DNA of 64,000 nucleotides from positions 2,356,001 to 2,420,000 of the forward strand of contig NC_062257.1 of assembly GCF_905475465.1 (NCBI RefSeq), written 5' to 3'. Positions 42,430 to 55,400 of this stretch are shown one piece after another. Each line of letters starts with the position of its first letter. Within the stretch, counting starts at the first letter, position 1. The DNA is from Pieris napi. Taxonomy: Eukaryota; Arthropoda; Insecta; Lepidoptera; Pieridae. The translations under genes were made by a program, and so were the position numbers. A model generated the notes under the pieces. The model saw only the letters and a list, made by a program, of their open reading frames with translations, did not search any database and was not told the origin of the DNA.

Positions 42430-42884
42430 ATATGACCTGACTAACTCGCTGAATTGATAGACATGTATGTGAAGAAGATCCCCAATGAAATATATGTTTA
42501 CACCCAATTGAACATTGCCTGAAGACACCTTTTTCTATACTGATGGCGTCATCCTAACTAAATTAAAACTGTTATTCGAATATTTTCAAATGGCTTATTA
42601 TTTACATATTATAAATTTGAAAAATACCTATGTTTCTTTAAAGAAACATAACATCAGAGCTGAATAATACAATTCATGAACAGAATAAGGAAAAGTTTAA
42701 TTAAAAATAAAATTTGTAATATAGCATTCTTATTTATTGTAAAATGAAGAACCAGGTGGGGGCTATTTTTATTGTTTTGACCTAGTAATAGAGATTCTAG
42801 TTTAAAATAATATATAACATTTTAGGGAATATTTTATTGATTTTGTTGTACTATCTTCATACGTATTTAATTATTAAAGGCACA

Positions 42885-43025
42885 GGCGCTAATTAATGAT
42901 TTAAATTGGCGCCTGGTAGATAGTATCGGTGACCCCAGAGCTGGTGCTTTCCTCGCTCAACGAATAAGTAACGCAATACAGCGAGGAAATGCTGCTAGCG
43001 TTAAAGATCCAACAAGGACCAAGCT
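42885..43025 (+). pseudogene. Retroelement C-terminal fragment
   Basis: Encodes LNWRLVDSIGDPRAGAFLAQ then RISNAIQRGNAASVKDPTRT. An inverted piece of the same sequence is at 55698-55775. Family uncertain. Confidence 0.45.
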
Positions 43026-43094
43026 TTTTAATTTGTTTTAGTTTTCTTTTTATTGATTTTTAATTTTTTTTATGATTACTATGAAAACGCCTTA

Positions 43095-43232
43095 GTCCCA
43101 AATAGTCGACGGTGTGTGTCAGACACAGGAGACTGATCACCTACTTGCCTATTAGATTGATAAATGATCATTAAACCGATACAGAAATCTGAGGCCCAGA
43201 CCTAAATAGGTAGTAGCGCCACTGTTTTTTTT
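43095..43232 (+). mobile_element. SINE family 1, 3' fragment
   Basis: GTCGACGGTGTGTGTCAGAC to GTAGTAGCGCCACTG; tRNA head absent. Confidence 0.6.
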
Positions 43233-43416
43233 TATTTTTTAGATACTACGGGCGCCCCGCTCCGCTTTAAAGATTAAATTATTAACCTCAAATTGAAAAT
43301 AAACATACTTGCACAATATTATAATTAATTAATTGATAAGATATGATATGTGGATAATCTGTAACATTTAATTTATATTTTATTTGTGGTGTGCATGTGT
43401 ATTTAGTATTATCAAA

Positions 43417-43475
43417 ATGGATACAGCCTCCGAAACTGCGGTTACTTTTAGAAATAACTCTAATAGTATAAAAAG
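43417..43475 (+). CDS. Mctp: MCTP-like exon 1 (start)
   Basis: ATG at 43417 after an upstream in-frame stop (TAA at 43369); 19 codons plus two bases, donor GTATGT. MDTASETAVTFRNNSNSIKR; no domain. A Helitron starts about 18 bp into the intron. Confidence 0.7.
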
Positions 43476-46400
43476 GTATGTTTATCTATCTATCTATATA
43501 ATATATGTATATAAAAATGAATTGCAGTTGGTGTTTCGCTAAAACTCGAGAATGGCTGGACCGATTTGGCTTATTATGATCATGAAATATTTGTGGAAGT
43601 TCAGGGAAGGTTTAATACAATACATAAATAATAAGGATACAAATATACTACGACAATTGAATTTTCCAATAAATTAATAGGGAAATATTTTGTCTTTTTA
43701 GAAATAATTGTCACTTGGTCATATATTTATACATTCAGAAAAGAAAATGGTGTTCGTTTGAGGCTCTTTCACGCTTAAACCACTGATCGTATCGACATGA
43801 AACTACCACCATTCGATGCGAAAATTTAAAATTAATTAATAAATAAAAGAAATTTAATTCCAACGTTCCTTCATTTTTTTATTTCTGTTTTACTTTTATG
43901 AAAATTTTCCCGCTAATAAAAACAAAAGAGGCTTCCTAGAACCGCAAAACGTCAACATCTGTTAAAAACTCGATTTTCGAAATATTTCAATTTTCTTAGC
44001 GGGAAGTTAAAAAGAAGAATAATAAAAATATGAAAAAAAATAAAATAATGAAACATAAAATTTATTTTAATTCGTCCAGCAAAGCGGGCGCGAAACGGCT
44101 AGTAAATTATACAATCAAAATAAAAGATTAACTATAGGTATATTATTTCTAGGAAACATTTTTTTAGTACAATAAAAGTAACTATCTACTATAATAAATA
44201 AGGGGTTGATCGTAGAGGGGTGATAATTAAGGGTTGTATGTATTTTTGTATGTTGTATCATAAAAAAATAAAAACAAAAAGTTTTGTTTAAAAATTAAAA
44301 ATTAATTTAAATTATTTTTTATAAAAATTAGGGGTAACCCTTAACATTTGGGGGGATGAAAAATAGATGTTGTCCGATTCTCAATTATACCCAATATGCA
44401 CACAAAATTTCATGAGAATCGGTCGAGCCGTTTCGGAGGAGTTTAACCACAAACACCGCGACACGAGAGAGACGAGAATTTTATATATTAGATTACAAAC
44501 ACTATACTATTACAAATTTACAATATTTTAAGTTTATAAAACCCTAGGATGTTTCACTGTCCGTGTCTAGAAGAGAAGTAAGGTTTTATAACAGAAAATC
44601 TGTTAAAACATTTTTTTTATTTTTTATGATTGGACAATTCACACCAATTGACCTAGTCCCATGCTAAGCTGGTGAAGCTTGTGTTATGGGTACTAGGCAA
44701 CGGATATACATACATATTATAGATAGATATATAAATACATATTTAAACACCCAAGACCTAACCACAACACCAAATGCTCATCACATCGATGTTTGTCTCA
44801 GCCGGGGATCGAACCCGGGACCCATGGATTCGCAGTCAGGGGTACTAACCACTAGACCAATGAGCCGTCATTTAAATAAACATTCCGATTTTTCACGTGT
44901 GACAAATGTTGCCTGCCATTACTTATACATTCAAACTCCAACTATTATACTTAATTATATAATTATTGTTCAAGATGGCGTCCCAGCTCCCTTATGAACA
45001 TAGTGATTAAGAGTAACAAGCCCGATTCAGTTCTACAGTCCATTGATGTTGATAAAGAAATGGTAAGTAATTTACTAATTAAGAGTCTAATTAAATTATT
45101 AATTTAACTAATTTAACTAATTAAGAGTCTAATTAATAATTTAATTAGACTCTTAATTAGTAAATTAATTAATTTATTAATTAAGAGTCAATGATATTTA
45201 CTAATAATAATCTAAATTACTAGTAATTATTTTAAAAATACTACAAATATATGAAAATTTTAAAGTTTAAATTACTTAATCCTAATCTCTCTTCCTCTTC
45301 ACGAGTATATGCTTTGACCACTTCTTTCGTTGTCTATCCAAAATACTCTCACTTTTAAATACCATCAGACCACCTCTCTAGTGGCCTTCTCTATTTGCCG
45401 GTGGAAGAGGTAGTTTCCGATATTTTATTTATTTACTAGCTGATCCAGCAAACGTCGTTTTGCCATGTTTATCATTTATAATAAAAATAGGGGTTGATCG
45501 TAGAGGGGTGAAAATTAGGGGTTGTATGTATTTTTTATGAAAAAAAAAAAGATCTAAAAATTAAAAAAAAGGGGTGGACGACCCTTAACATTTAGGGGGA
45601 TGAAAAATAGATGTTGTCCGATTCTCAGTTATACCCATGCACACAACATTTCATGAGAATCGTTCAAGCCGTTTCGGAGGAGTTTAACCACAAACACCGC
45701 GACACGAGAATTTTATATATTAGATTTAACAAATTCAAATAAATATAGTAAATTTACAAATTTACGTGTAAATAAAAAAATCTTAGTAATTAATTCATTT
45801 ACTTATTAAATGTATGCAAATTTAAATGTTTAAATTAAAATCTTATTCCTAGTCGACCTCTCTTCCTCATCACGAGTAAAGGCTTTGACTACTCCATTTC
45901 TTTCGTAGTCTATCCAAAATACTCTCCCTGTCTTTTTAAAACCATCAGACCACCTCTCCAGTGTCCTACCTTCTCTTTTTCCTGGTGGAAGAGGTCGTAT
46001 TGTCCGATATTTTACACAGTTTGACGAATTGTTAATTTATTTAACAAAATAAGCTACCATTACTGATTACTCCAATGCGAAAATATATATGACATACAAT
46101 ACAATACATACACAGAACAACACAACATTCAACGGCGTCATATTTTATTTCCATGTATTAAAATATTAACAATAAGACTATTTCTTACAGTATACGAACG
46201 GACATAAAGCAGATCTTTTGTCAGTTCACTCAACGGACAATTTAAATCATTAAGGGTCTGTTTCACAATGTGCGGATAAGTTCCAAATTAGCTATTTATT
46301 ACTGGCCTGGCGAGCATCGTACCGCCTAACAGTCGATTTTTTATTTTTTTTAAATACTTATTCTGCTATTCGGGACACCGGTCTAGCTAGTAAGATAAAA

Positions 46401-49400
46401 AAAAGAAAGTTGATAAGACAACAAATAAATTATGTCAAAAAATCAAAATTTACCTTCCCGGAACCCCTCCACTAACACTTGAACTTTATGATATGATATT
46501 AAAGTTCAAATTGCCTTTAAATATTATTACGAATATTTTGTATGGGAATATAGAAAAGTGTTGTTTTTAGACTTTTTCACTCAATTTTTTAAAAATTTTC
46601 TCTCCGTAAGAACCATCCTCGTACTTCAAGGAATATTATATTAAAAAAATCAGACAAATCGGTCAAGCCGTTTTCATGTTATGTCGTGACAACGGAAAAC
46701 GGGTTTCATTTTTATATATATAGATTGGTAGGAAGACACTATTGTTGCGTTTCACGACTGTCAGATAGCGCTATTCGTCACATAAAGTACATCATAAGTT
46801 ATGAGTCCGATGAATGCACAATTTATCTTCCAAATAATTTATGTGTTGCATAGCTATTTGGTACTTTATCCATACATTGTGAAACAGATCCTTGTCAATA
46901 TGCAGTTCATTAATTATTTCCATATATTGTGTGTCCTGCCCATTTCCATTTACACTATATCAGCGTCTATAATATAAGTTTAACATGGGTTTAATAATTT
47001 ATTTAAAATATTAGATGTTGCTGTTTTTGCTTCATATAGGAGAATAAAAGTTGGGTTTGTTACACAATTAATTAACACCACCACCACCCACGTAGTCCAG
47101 GAATAGCTGTGGCTAACCAGCGTACGGAAATCCTTAGGGAGAGGTCTGGGGATGACCGTAGACTGACCGGTAGTTCAAGGCTGGGGGCTCGACCTCGAGT
47201 GGCCCGGTACCGCAGGTCTTGAATGAGCCCTCTATGTCGGATATAAGCCCGGGTCCCTTGGGTAGAATGCCTAGCGAACCCCGAGGGCCCATATTAAGGG
47301 CATGTGAAGGGCTGAGGTGTTTTTAGTGGGTGGGGTCTCGCTACCCCTCTGAATAGCAGAGGGTTTTGAGTGTATACCCAGCCCCACAGTCCCCGCGTCA
47401 AGCTCGACATCCTTGATGCGGGCCTGCGTAAGCGCATTTTCACCTCGTATAAAAAAAAAACGACGGGTTGCACTCCGGGAGTGCCGGCAGAAGTGAAAAC
47501 TTGAATATTAACGTTGTGCATTTTTGATATTTTGGAATGGTTAGGGAATAATTTTGCACGAATTTCTTTAATTATCAGTAAAAAAGTACTATCATTTATG
47601 AGGTAGAATACAATATTTATTTATTGCGCTACACAAACATGACAATTTATATTACATTAAATACGCCGCGCCAGCTGTCTATTCTCCATCCGTCTTACGA
47701 ATTTTCGATCAGGTCACGTGTCCTGACGCGAGTTTAACATTTTTTACCCATTCCAAAAAAGTGAACAACGCCGCTAAAGAAGTTTTCACTTCAAAAAAGC
47801 GTACGGAAATCCTCGGAGGAGTGAGGTCGCTCCGTAAAGCCTGCGAAGTGTCCAGGAGTTATCTGTGCTTCTGGAAGGAGCTAGGCTGGCTTAGTTAGGA
47901 CTTTACTAAGTGTGGAAACCGAGTCCACCAATCTTTACACAATTTTTATTCGGCTGCACTGATTTTTATGAATAAAACAAATTAAGTAAATTCACGTAAA
48001 AATTAAATTGATATGAAAATATTGTAGTGGTGTAATTATTGTCTTTATAGAAATTTCGCAATTGTATTTGTAATATTGTCTACGCATCATTATTTCGTAA
48101 TTCCACTTGCACGTGGATCAATCAGTCGCCCTATAACCGCCATGTAAGTCAGAGGACAATAAAGCTAGTGAATTCTGTTATGGTTTTCATTTGGTGTACC
48201 TCAAACACTAAAATATTTTAAATTTTAGACTATACTAGCTGACCGGGCAAACGTCGTTTTGCCATATCATTTATAATAAAAAAATAGGGGTTGATCGTAG
48301 GGGGTGAAAGTTAGGGGTTGTATGTATTTTTGTATGTTGTATCATAAAAAAATAGAAATTAAAAATTTTGTCTAAAAAATAAAAATAAAAATTTAGGGGT
48401 GGACTACCCCTAACATTTAGGGGGATGAAAAATAGATGTTGGCCGATTTTCATAGATACCGGATAAGCACAAAAAATTTCATCAAAATCGGTCAAGCCGT
48501 TTCGGAGAAGTATGGCAACGAAAACTGTGACACGAGAAGTTTATATATTAGATTTAATTTATAGTAGGACGTACAGTAAAACGCTACATATATTTTTATT
48601 TCCAGAATGAAAAGAAAATCAGTAGATCAAAATCGCTGAACAGTGGTTGGACAACGGCGGTGACTGTTGTTCTCATTGAAGCAAAGAATGTATCACATTT
48701 GCTTCAAGATGACATGACAAAGGGACTGTACTGCAAATTACGGTAATTTTTTCCTTCCTAGAAAAATACATATACAAAAGTAAAGTTCTAGTAAAAGACA
48801 TATATATAATATACTAGTAGACCGGCCAGGCGTTGCTGTGGCTAAGGTTTTTGTTATATTACATAGTAGCAAACTATTCGAGGGAAACGGTAGGAGAACA
48901 CCAGTCATGGGGACCACCATGCTTTTTTGGTGGTTATGCCATTTAATTGTAGCTTATTTGAAACGTTTGTCCTTTCAACACAGCGCCATCTGTTAGAATT
49001 GTGACTATCAAATAATTTGCAATAAAATAATATTGCGGGTATAAATTGAGATGTAAGCTATCCTATCTTTTAAGTTAGATCAAACTGCACACGGTGTGCA
49101 AATTTGATTGATATCGGTTCGGTAGTTTAGGAGTCCATAGCGGACAAACAACGTGACACGTAATTTATATATATTAAGATATGTAAGAGAATTGTCGTCA
49201 CTGCATGGACATTAGCGGGTTGTGTGCGTCATGTGGGTAAAGTGCGAGTTCAAGAAACGAATGATTATTATCATACAATGTTTACTTACACTACAAATAA
49301 CACTAGCTTAAATTATAACGAGCTGGTTCTCGACGATCTCTCTTTTAATCACAATCTGACCACGGCGTGTGGCTCAGCCTTGCGATTCTGTAACTCACTT

Positions 49401-52400
49401 TTCGAACTCACACAGCGGTTTTCACAGCGGCGCTCGCGCTTAAATCAGTTGTTAAGCAGTCATTTTACGATTTGGCATTCTGATAAGGAGGGAGTTTGTA
49501 GTATTTTGTTTATCAGAATGCCAAATAGTAAAATGACTGCTTAACGACTGATTTGAGCGCTAGCACGTTCACTGCGGCAAGTAAAATAATAATATTTCAT
49601 CAGGTGCGGCGGCGGGCCAAAATGCGCCCCCAATGATATTTCCGCCGGTGCGTGGCAGGTCTTTCTAGACCCAACAGCACTAGGATAGATTAAATTGCTA
49701 TAACTTTGTGGAAACATAATGTATACATTTTTTTTATATATTGTTAGAATGACCTTCAACCCAACTTCCTTAGGTTTGATTCGCCCCGGGATCTGGCAAA
49801 CAGGATATGAGAAATAAAGCAGGAAAAGTGGCAGGCCGATATCGACCTGAACCGCACTAGAATATATTTTTAGTAGTGATGGGACAGAGAAATATCGAAA
49901 ATAAAACAGAATTATCGTAAACTCAACTCAAACTGTAACTCAAAATATCTTTATTCAAGTGGGTAACCAAGTACACTTTTGAATCGTCAAGTTAAATTAA
50001 TCGTAAATTTACATTTACTACTAAAGGAACTGAAAAATTTATTTATTTACTTATGTATGCCTGTCTTGGAAACAGAAATACTTTTTATTTTTCTTAGTGG
50101 AAAGTATTTCTTCACTGCTGTCACTATCACTGTCAATAACTGCAAGGCGAATTACTCTATTTTCCAAAATTTGTATTTTTCTTGTATTGCTTGCCATCGT
50201 TGATAATATCGAACGCTATGTTAGATCAGTTAGATAGCACAACACTAACTGGTCGGGCGCGCGCTCTGTGCGGTATCGGGTCGCCATAGCTGCCTGTTGG
50301 GTGGGCGGGCTGAAATAGGCCCACTGCCGCACTCAGCGGATGCAAAGCAGCGTCAGTGCGTGGTAGGTCGATAAAAGCCTGCCGTTATGTTTTGATGGGG
50401 AAAACCTACAATTTTGACCGCAAGATGAAATATATATTTGTCCCTGTCGAATTTTTACAAACACCTGAGATAATCGTTACGCACCAGCGAGAGGGACATA
50501 GATTTCTTCGTCCGCACCAGCGGAAATACCGCGGCAGGCTGATATCGGCCTGTTACGCAGTGAACGTGCTAGTGAAAAGATAGTTACAGAATCGCAAGGC
50601 AGATCACCGACTTGTCTATTAAAAATCTTGCACAAATATAAAACTCAAGAGGATATTTTAAAGCATATATAGGAATGGCCCTTCGTTTGTAGACAGATTT
50701 GAATGATTAAGGTTTCAAACAAATAGGATACAGCCCTGCGTTTCTGTAACTCACTTTTTGAACTCACACAGCGGTTTTCGCATCGGCGGTCGCTCTCAAA
50801 TCAGTCGTGAAGCAGTCATTTTATGATTTGGCATGCTGAAAAGGTGGGAGCTTGTATTTGATTGTTTATCAGAATGCCAAATCATAAAATGACTGCTTCA
50901 CGACTGATTTGAGAGCGACCGCCGATGCGAAAACCGCTGTGTGAGTTCGAAAAGTGAGTTACAGAATCGCAGGGCTGTCCGAAAATTACAAATGGAGGAT
51001 CATCAATATTTAATAACTAATCAACAATTAAATAACATATACTTTTAGTAGGTTCTGGAATATTTGTTTTATAATACAGCGTGGTCATGAATGAATAATA
51101 TGACTTAATAGGCTAAAATAACTTTAAGTTATTTTTTATTTTTTAACAAACAACTCTGTGTATGACATATTTAGAAAATTATAATAAAAAATCGATGTTC
51201 TATATGATTTTTAATTATCAATCATAAAAGAGATACGGTTGACCTTTCTCGAAAATAAATGCCGTGATAGTGATAATACTGATAATTAAAAAAATATGAC
51301 CTCGTGTTAATTATGAAATCGAGTATTATCAAAATCATGTCTTTGTTAGTGTGATTTTTATATTTTTGATAAAACAGAACACTGTAACAGATTAATCGCA
51401 ATTATCAGCATCACCATGATGGCTGGAAGTTTTCCACGGCCCGCAACCCAATACGAAATGTTGCGAACTAGCGAAATGTGGAATCGACTCCCGGACATTG
51501 GGAGCGTTCAAGTATTACGTAACGAATTTTGGGGGGAGGGGGGGTCCTTTTGTAAAACGTTACGATGCCTGGCGGGGATTGAATTACGCGTTATTGTTAA
51601 TATTATTTTCTACTTTTAGTACTTTACACTACATAATGGTAACTTTTAGGTATAAAGACTCACTGGGTGGTCACGAAACGTTTTACTATACTTGGATACA
51701 GAAAAACGTTACGGCGCGTTACATGGAGGTGGGGGGTCAATAATCTCCAAAAATTGCGTGACGTAATACTTGAACGCTCCCTTTCTTGGGAGACGAACTC
51801 CAATAATTCTCTCCCTCAAAGGTCACCAACGCACCCACTAATATAAATAATTATGGGGCCAAACGAGCCTACGGCAAGCCGAAAACGGGCAGGCATCCCA
51901 TAGACACCCATTTTAGTCAGAAGTCAGAAATTGTGACATCCTGGTGGACAGAAAACTTTCCCCCTTTTCCACCTCACCATTATATTTTTAAAACTATGTA
52001 TATAATAAATAAGCATATGAAACGATTGGCCTGTTTCGTCTAACTTTGATTAGCCAATCTAGTGTAATCACGCGATACGAACGAACCAATCAAAAACAAA
52101 CGCCACGCGCTCCCTTCTTTTGTTTTTCATATACAGTCGACTCTCGATAATTTGACACTCGTTAATTTGAATCTCTCGATAATACGATCCGGTCCCTTGA
52201 AAAATACTCGATAAATTGAATAAAATCAATGATAATTGGTCCCTTCGGTAATTTGAAGTTGAAAAAGTATTATCTTGCTCGCCAACATGCGATAATTTGA
52301 AATCCGGTCTTCCCTACTCTCTATAATTTGAAGCGTTTATCATGCACATACCTGTCGTTTGTTTACATACACGCACAGACTTTTCAATTGTTTACATAAA

Positions 52401-55400
52401 TGAGGTATGAGTAAGTTCGCATTCCAGTCTTTTGTGAATAATTGTTATAATAATTATTAATACATAATAAGAATATAGAAATAATAAGTAACAAATTTTG
52501 ATCAAATTCTTATTTCCTTCAGTCGCCCCTCCCCCTCGTGGTAATTCAAACACTTGTTATTTTGAACTCTTGATAATTTGAAATTTATCTCTGGACCCTT
52601 GAGTTTCAAATTATCGAGAGTCGACTGTAGTTATTTTCTCTAGTTTATGTTTTCAGGTTGGGAATAGAATCGTATAAATCGAAATCATCTTCAAACAGTA
52701 TACACCCAGAATGGCGTGAGAGGTTCAAGATGCATTTATATCATGACAACATTCTCCATGTGTCGCTGTGGGATCGAGGGAACCCGAAAATATCAATAGG
52801 CAGGTATATATTCCTCAGTTATTAATGAAAGTATTTGAGCAGATCATTCTATAAAAACAGGGGGCAAACGGGCAGGAGGCTCACTTGATGGTAAATGATA
52901 CTGCCGCCGCTCATGGACAGTGCTGGGCTCTAAAATAAAATATGTTTATTATGGAATATAAGATACAGGTATCACTTATTCCACGTCATTAAATTTGAAT
53001 CTGTAGACATCCCTACTCATCGGCAAAGAAGACTGAGGGTTTAGGCCGAGAGAAAAGGCCGGCGTAAAAAACTCTCGGTACTCTTTTAAAATTGCAAATC
53101 ATCAAACAACACCTATTTTAAAACAAATATCGCAAATAATAGCTCTCAAGAGCTCTTTCCTTAAAGCGCTCTTGGATTATTTATTTATAATGTATTTTGT
53201 TAGTACCTTTATTGGGATGAATTTTACAAAAATTACTCATCTAGTAATTTCAACCTTATGCCTAAATAATTATACAAGATAAGTTTTGCCTTCACTGGAA
53301 ACAGATTTCCGAGACAAAATGAAAATGGGGCAAATATTACGTAAGCACTACATTCTTAAGGGGGGATCTTTGTAATTATTTACTTTTTTTTACACATACC
53401 CACGCATTGTCTATGCTTGAAAACGAAATACATTTTCGAGGATTCCTACAAAAAATTAGTACGTTTATCTACTATTATTTTTGAGAGGTTTGCTTACTTT
53501 TGCTGACAAGAGGAGGGGGGGGGGGGGTTATAAATTGCAGCAAATCTGCTTACGGCCCCAATGAAGGAGAGACGTGACGGGTCCAAATGTGTCACGACAG
53601 AAAGAGAGTCACTAAATTTATACACAGTGTTAAACTCTTTATAAGGAATTTCAAGGGACCGAGCATTTTCTTTCGTTATACAGATTTTTGTTATAGGGAG
53701 AGAATAGAAAAAAAAAAACAAATTTTATCAATTACAATAATTTCTAATTTTATTACTATCAATAGGTAAATTATTCTAAACACATAACGCTTTTCTTTTA
53801 CTGGCCATCTTGACAGTTTCGATGTTTGTGTTACTGAGACCAAAATTTCCTACATGCAATGTAATCTAAGAATAATGGCACTCGTGTTAATGCAATTAAC
53901 AATGACAAAGGCGAGACGGCTGTTTATGACCTCAGGTGTCTTTCTTAGAAATTTCGGCACCTCAATAGGTCAGTTTTGTAAGCTGATTATAAAAACAATT
54001 ACACTTGAGTATGTTGTTGATGTCTATAGTTCTTCGTTATAAAGAGTGAATTAGGCTATGTTCACATGTAACGCGCGTTAACGCGCGTCAACGCGCGATC
54101 AAATTTGAAGAGCGTTCAGATGATGAGCGCTAACGCGCGTTGCGAGAGTACTCGTCAGTCTAGTTCGGTAGAACGTAGAAAACGTGGAAGAGGCTATTAT
54201 TTTGTGGTTATATTATAAAGAAAAATATAGAAAAAGAAAACGTACACATTGGGTTCATCCAATTTTGAAAAAAAATATACAAATTACATTATATTTTTTA
54301 TACAAATTTGCTATATTCCAACGTGCTGGCCTTTTTTCTACTTCATCGAGTAGCCTTAGGCTATGTTCAGATGGCAAAAACTTGACGCGCGTTTTCAAAT
54401 CGCGCGACTAGACATTGTGGTATTTTCATACAACTGTTCACATGAGCGCGCGTCAACGCGCGTTAACGCGCGTCAACGCGGCGCTCAGAGAAAAAGTCTC
54501 TAGACGCAGGTGATCGCGCGTTGACGCGCGCTTTGATATTAATGTAATGTCCGTTTGCTGTTCAGATGAGCGCGCGCTTTCATCGCGATCGCATGTAATT
54601 TTATTAATTTTCGTAATTATATTTTGTTCTCGCATTTAAAATGAGTGAAATTGAAGATATTGACATCGACTTACTGATCGATGAAGTAGAAAAAAGGCCA
54701 GCAAGTTGGAATATAGCAAATTTGTATAAAAAATATAATATAATTTGTATTTTTTTTCAAAATTGGATGAACCCAATGTGTACGTTTTCTTTTTCTATAT
54801 TTTTCTTTATAATATAACCACAAAAATATAGCCTCTTCCACGTCCATTTTCTACGTTCTACCGAACTAGACTGACGAGTACTCTCGCAACGCGCGTTAGC
54901 GCTCATCATCTGAACGCTCTTCAAATTTGATCGCGCGTTGACGCGCGTTACATGTGAACATAGCCTTAATGTATGGGTTTGTGTTAATCCAAACAACTGT
55001 TACTATTTTACGTTATATACAGTTTTTTGTTGTAACAAATGATGTTATAAAGAATTTACACTGTATTTCAACAGCTGCGTGGTGGATTTAGCGAAATATC
55101 AAAAGGAGCGTACTCATGACTTATGGATGGAGCTTGGAGATAGTCCTGCAAAAGTCCACCTCTCCATAACCATGTGTGCTGTACGGGCGGTGGTTTCAGA
55201 TGAATGTATTTGCAACTTCAATAAATATAAAGAAACATATGTATGTATACTATTTATTTATTGACGTGATAACGTCTTTAAAATCGTTTTAGTCGGGTGA
55301 CATGTTCAGAAACTTGTGTCACACCAAAACCTCACGAGCGCGATCGCAGGTATAACGAGAGAGAGACGGACCGATCTCCCGTCTCATCTCGAGCGCTGCC

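Larger units (their letters stand above)
54054..54965. mobile_element. PIF/Harbinger composite with relics of both element genes
   Basis: Ends GGCTATGTTCACATGTAACG and complement; TTA duplications at 54051-54053 and 54966-54968. A second, inner end (TTA-GGCTATGTTCAGATGG) at 54356 shows that 54359-54965 is one element and 54054-54300 an inverted duplicate of its right part. CGCGCGTTAACGCGCG-type subterminal repeats. Confidence 0.8.

Noticed and set aside
47294..47521. 75-codon minus frame
   Set aside because: It spans the joint of a GC-rich retroelement piece and a type D element, so it is a chance fusion.
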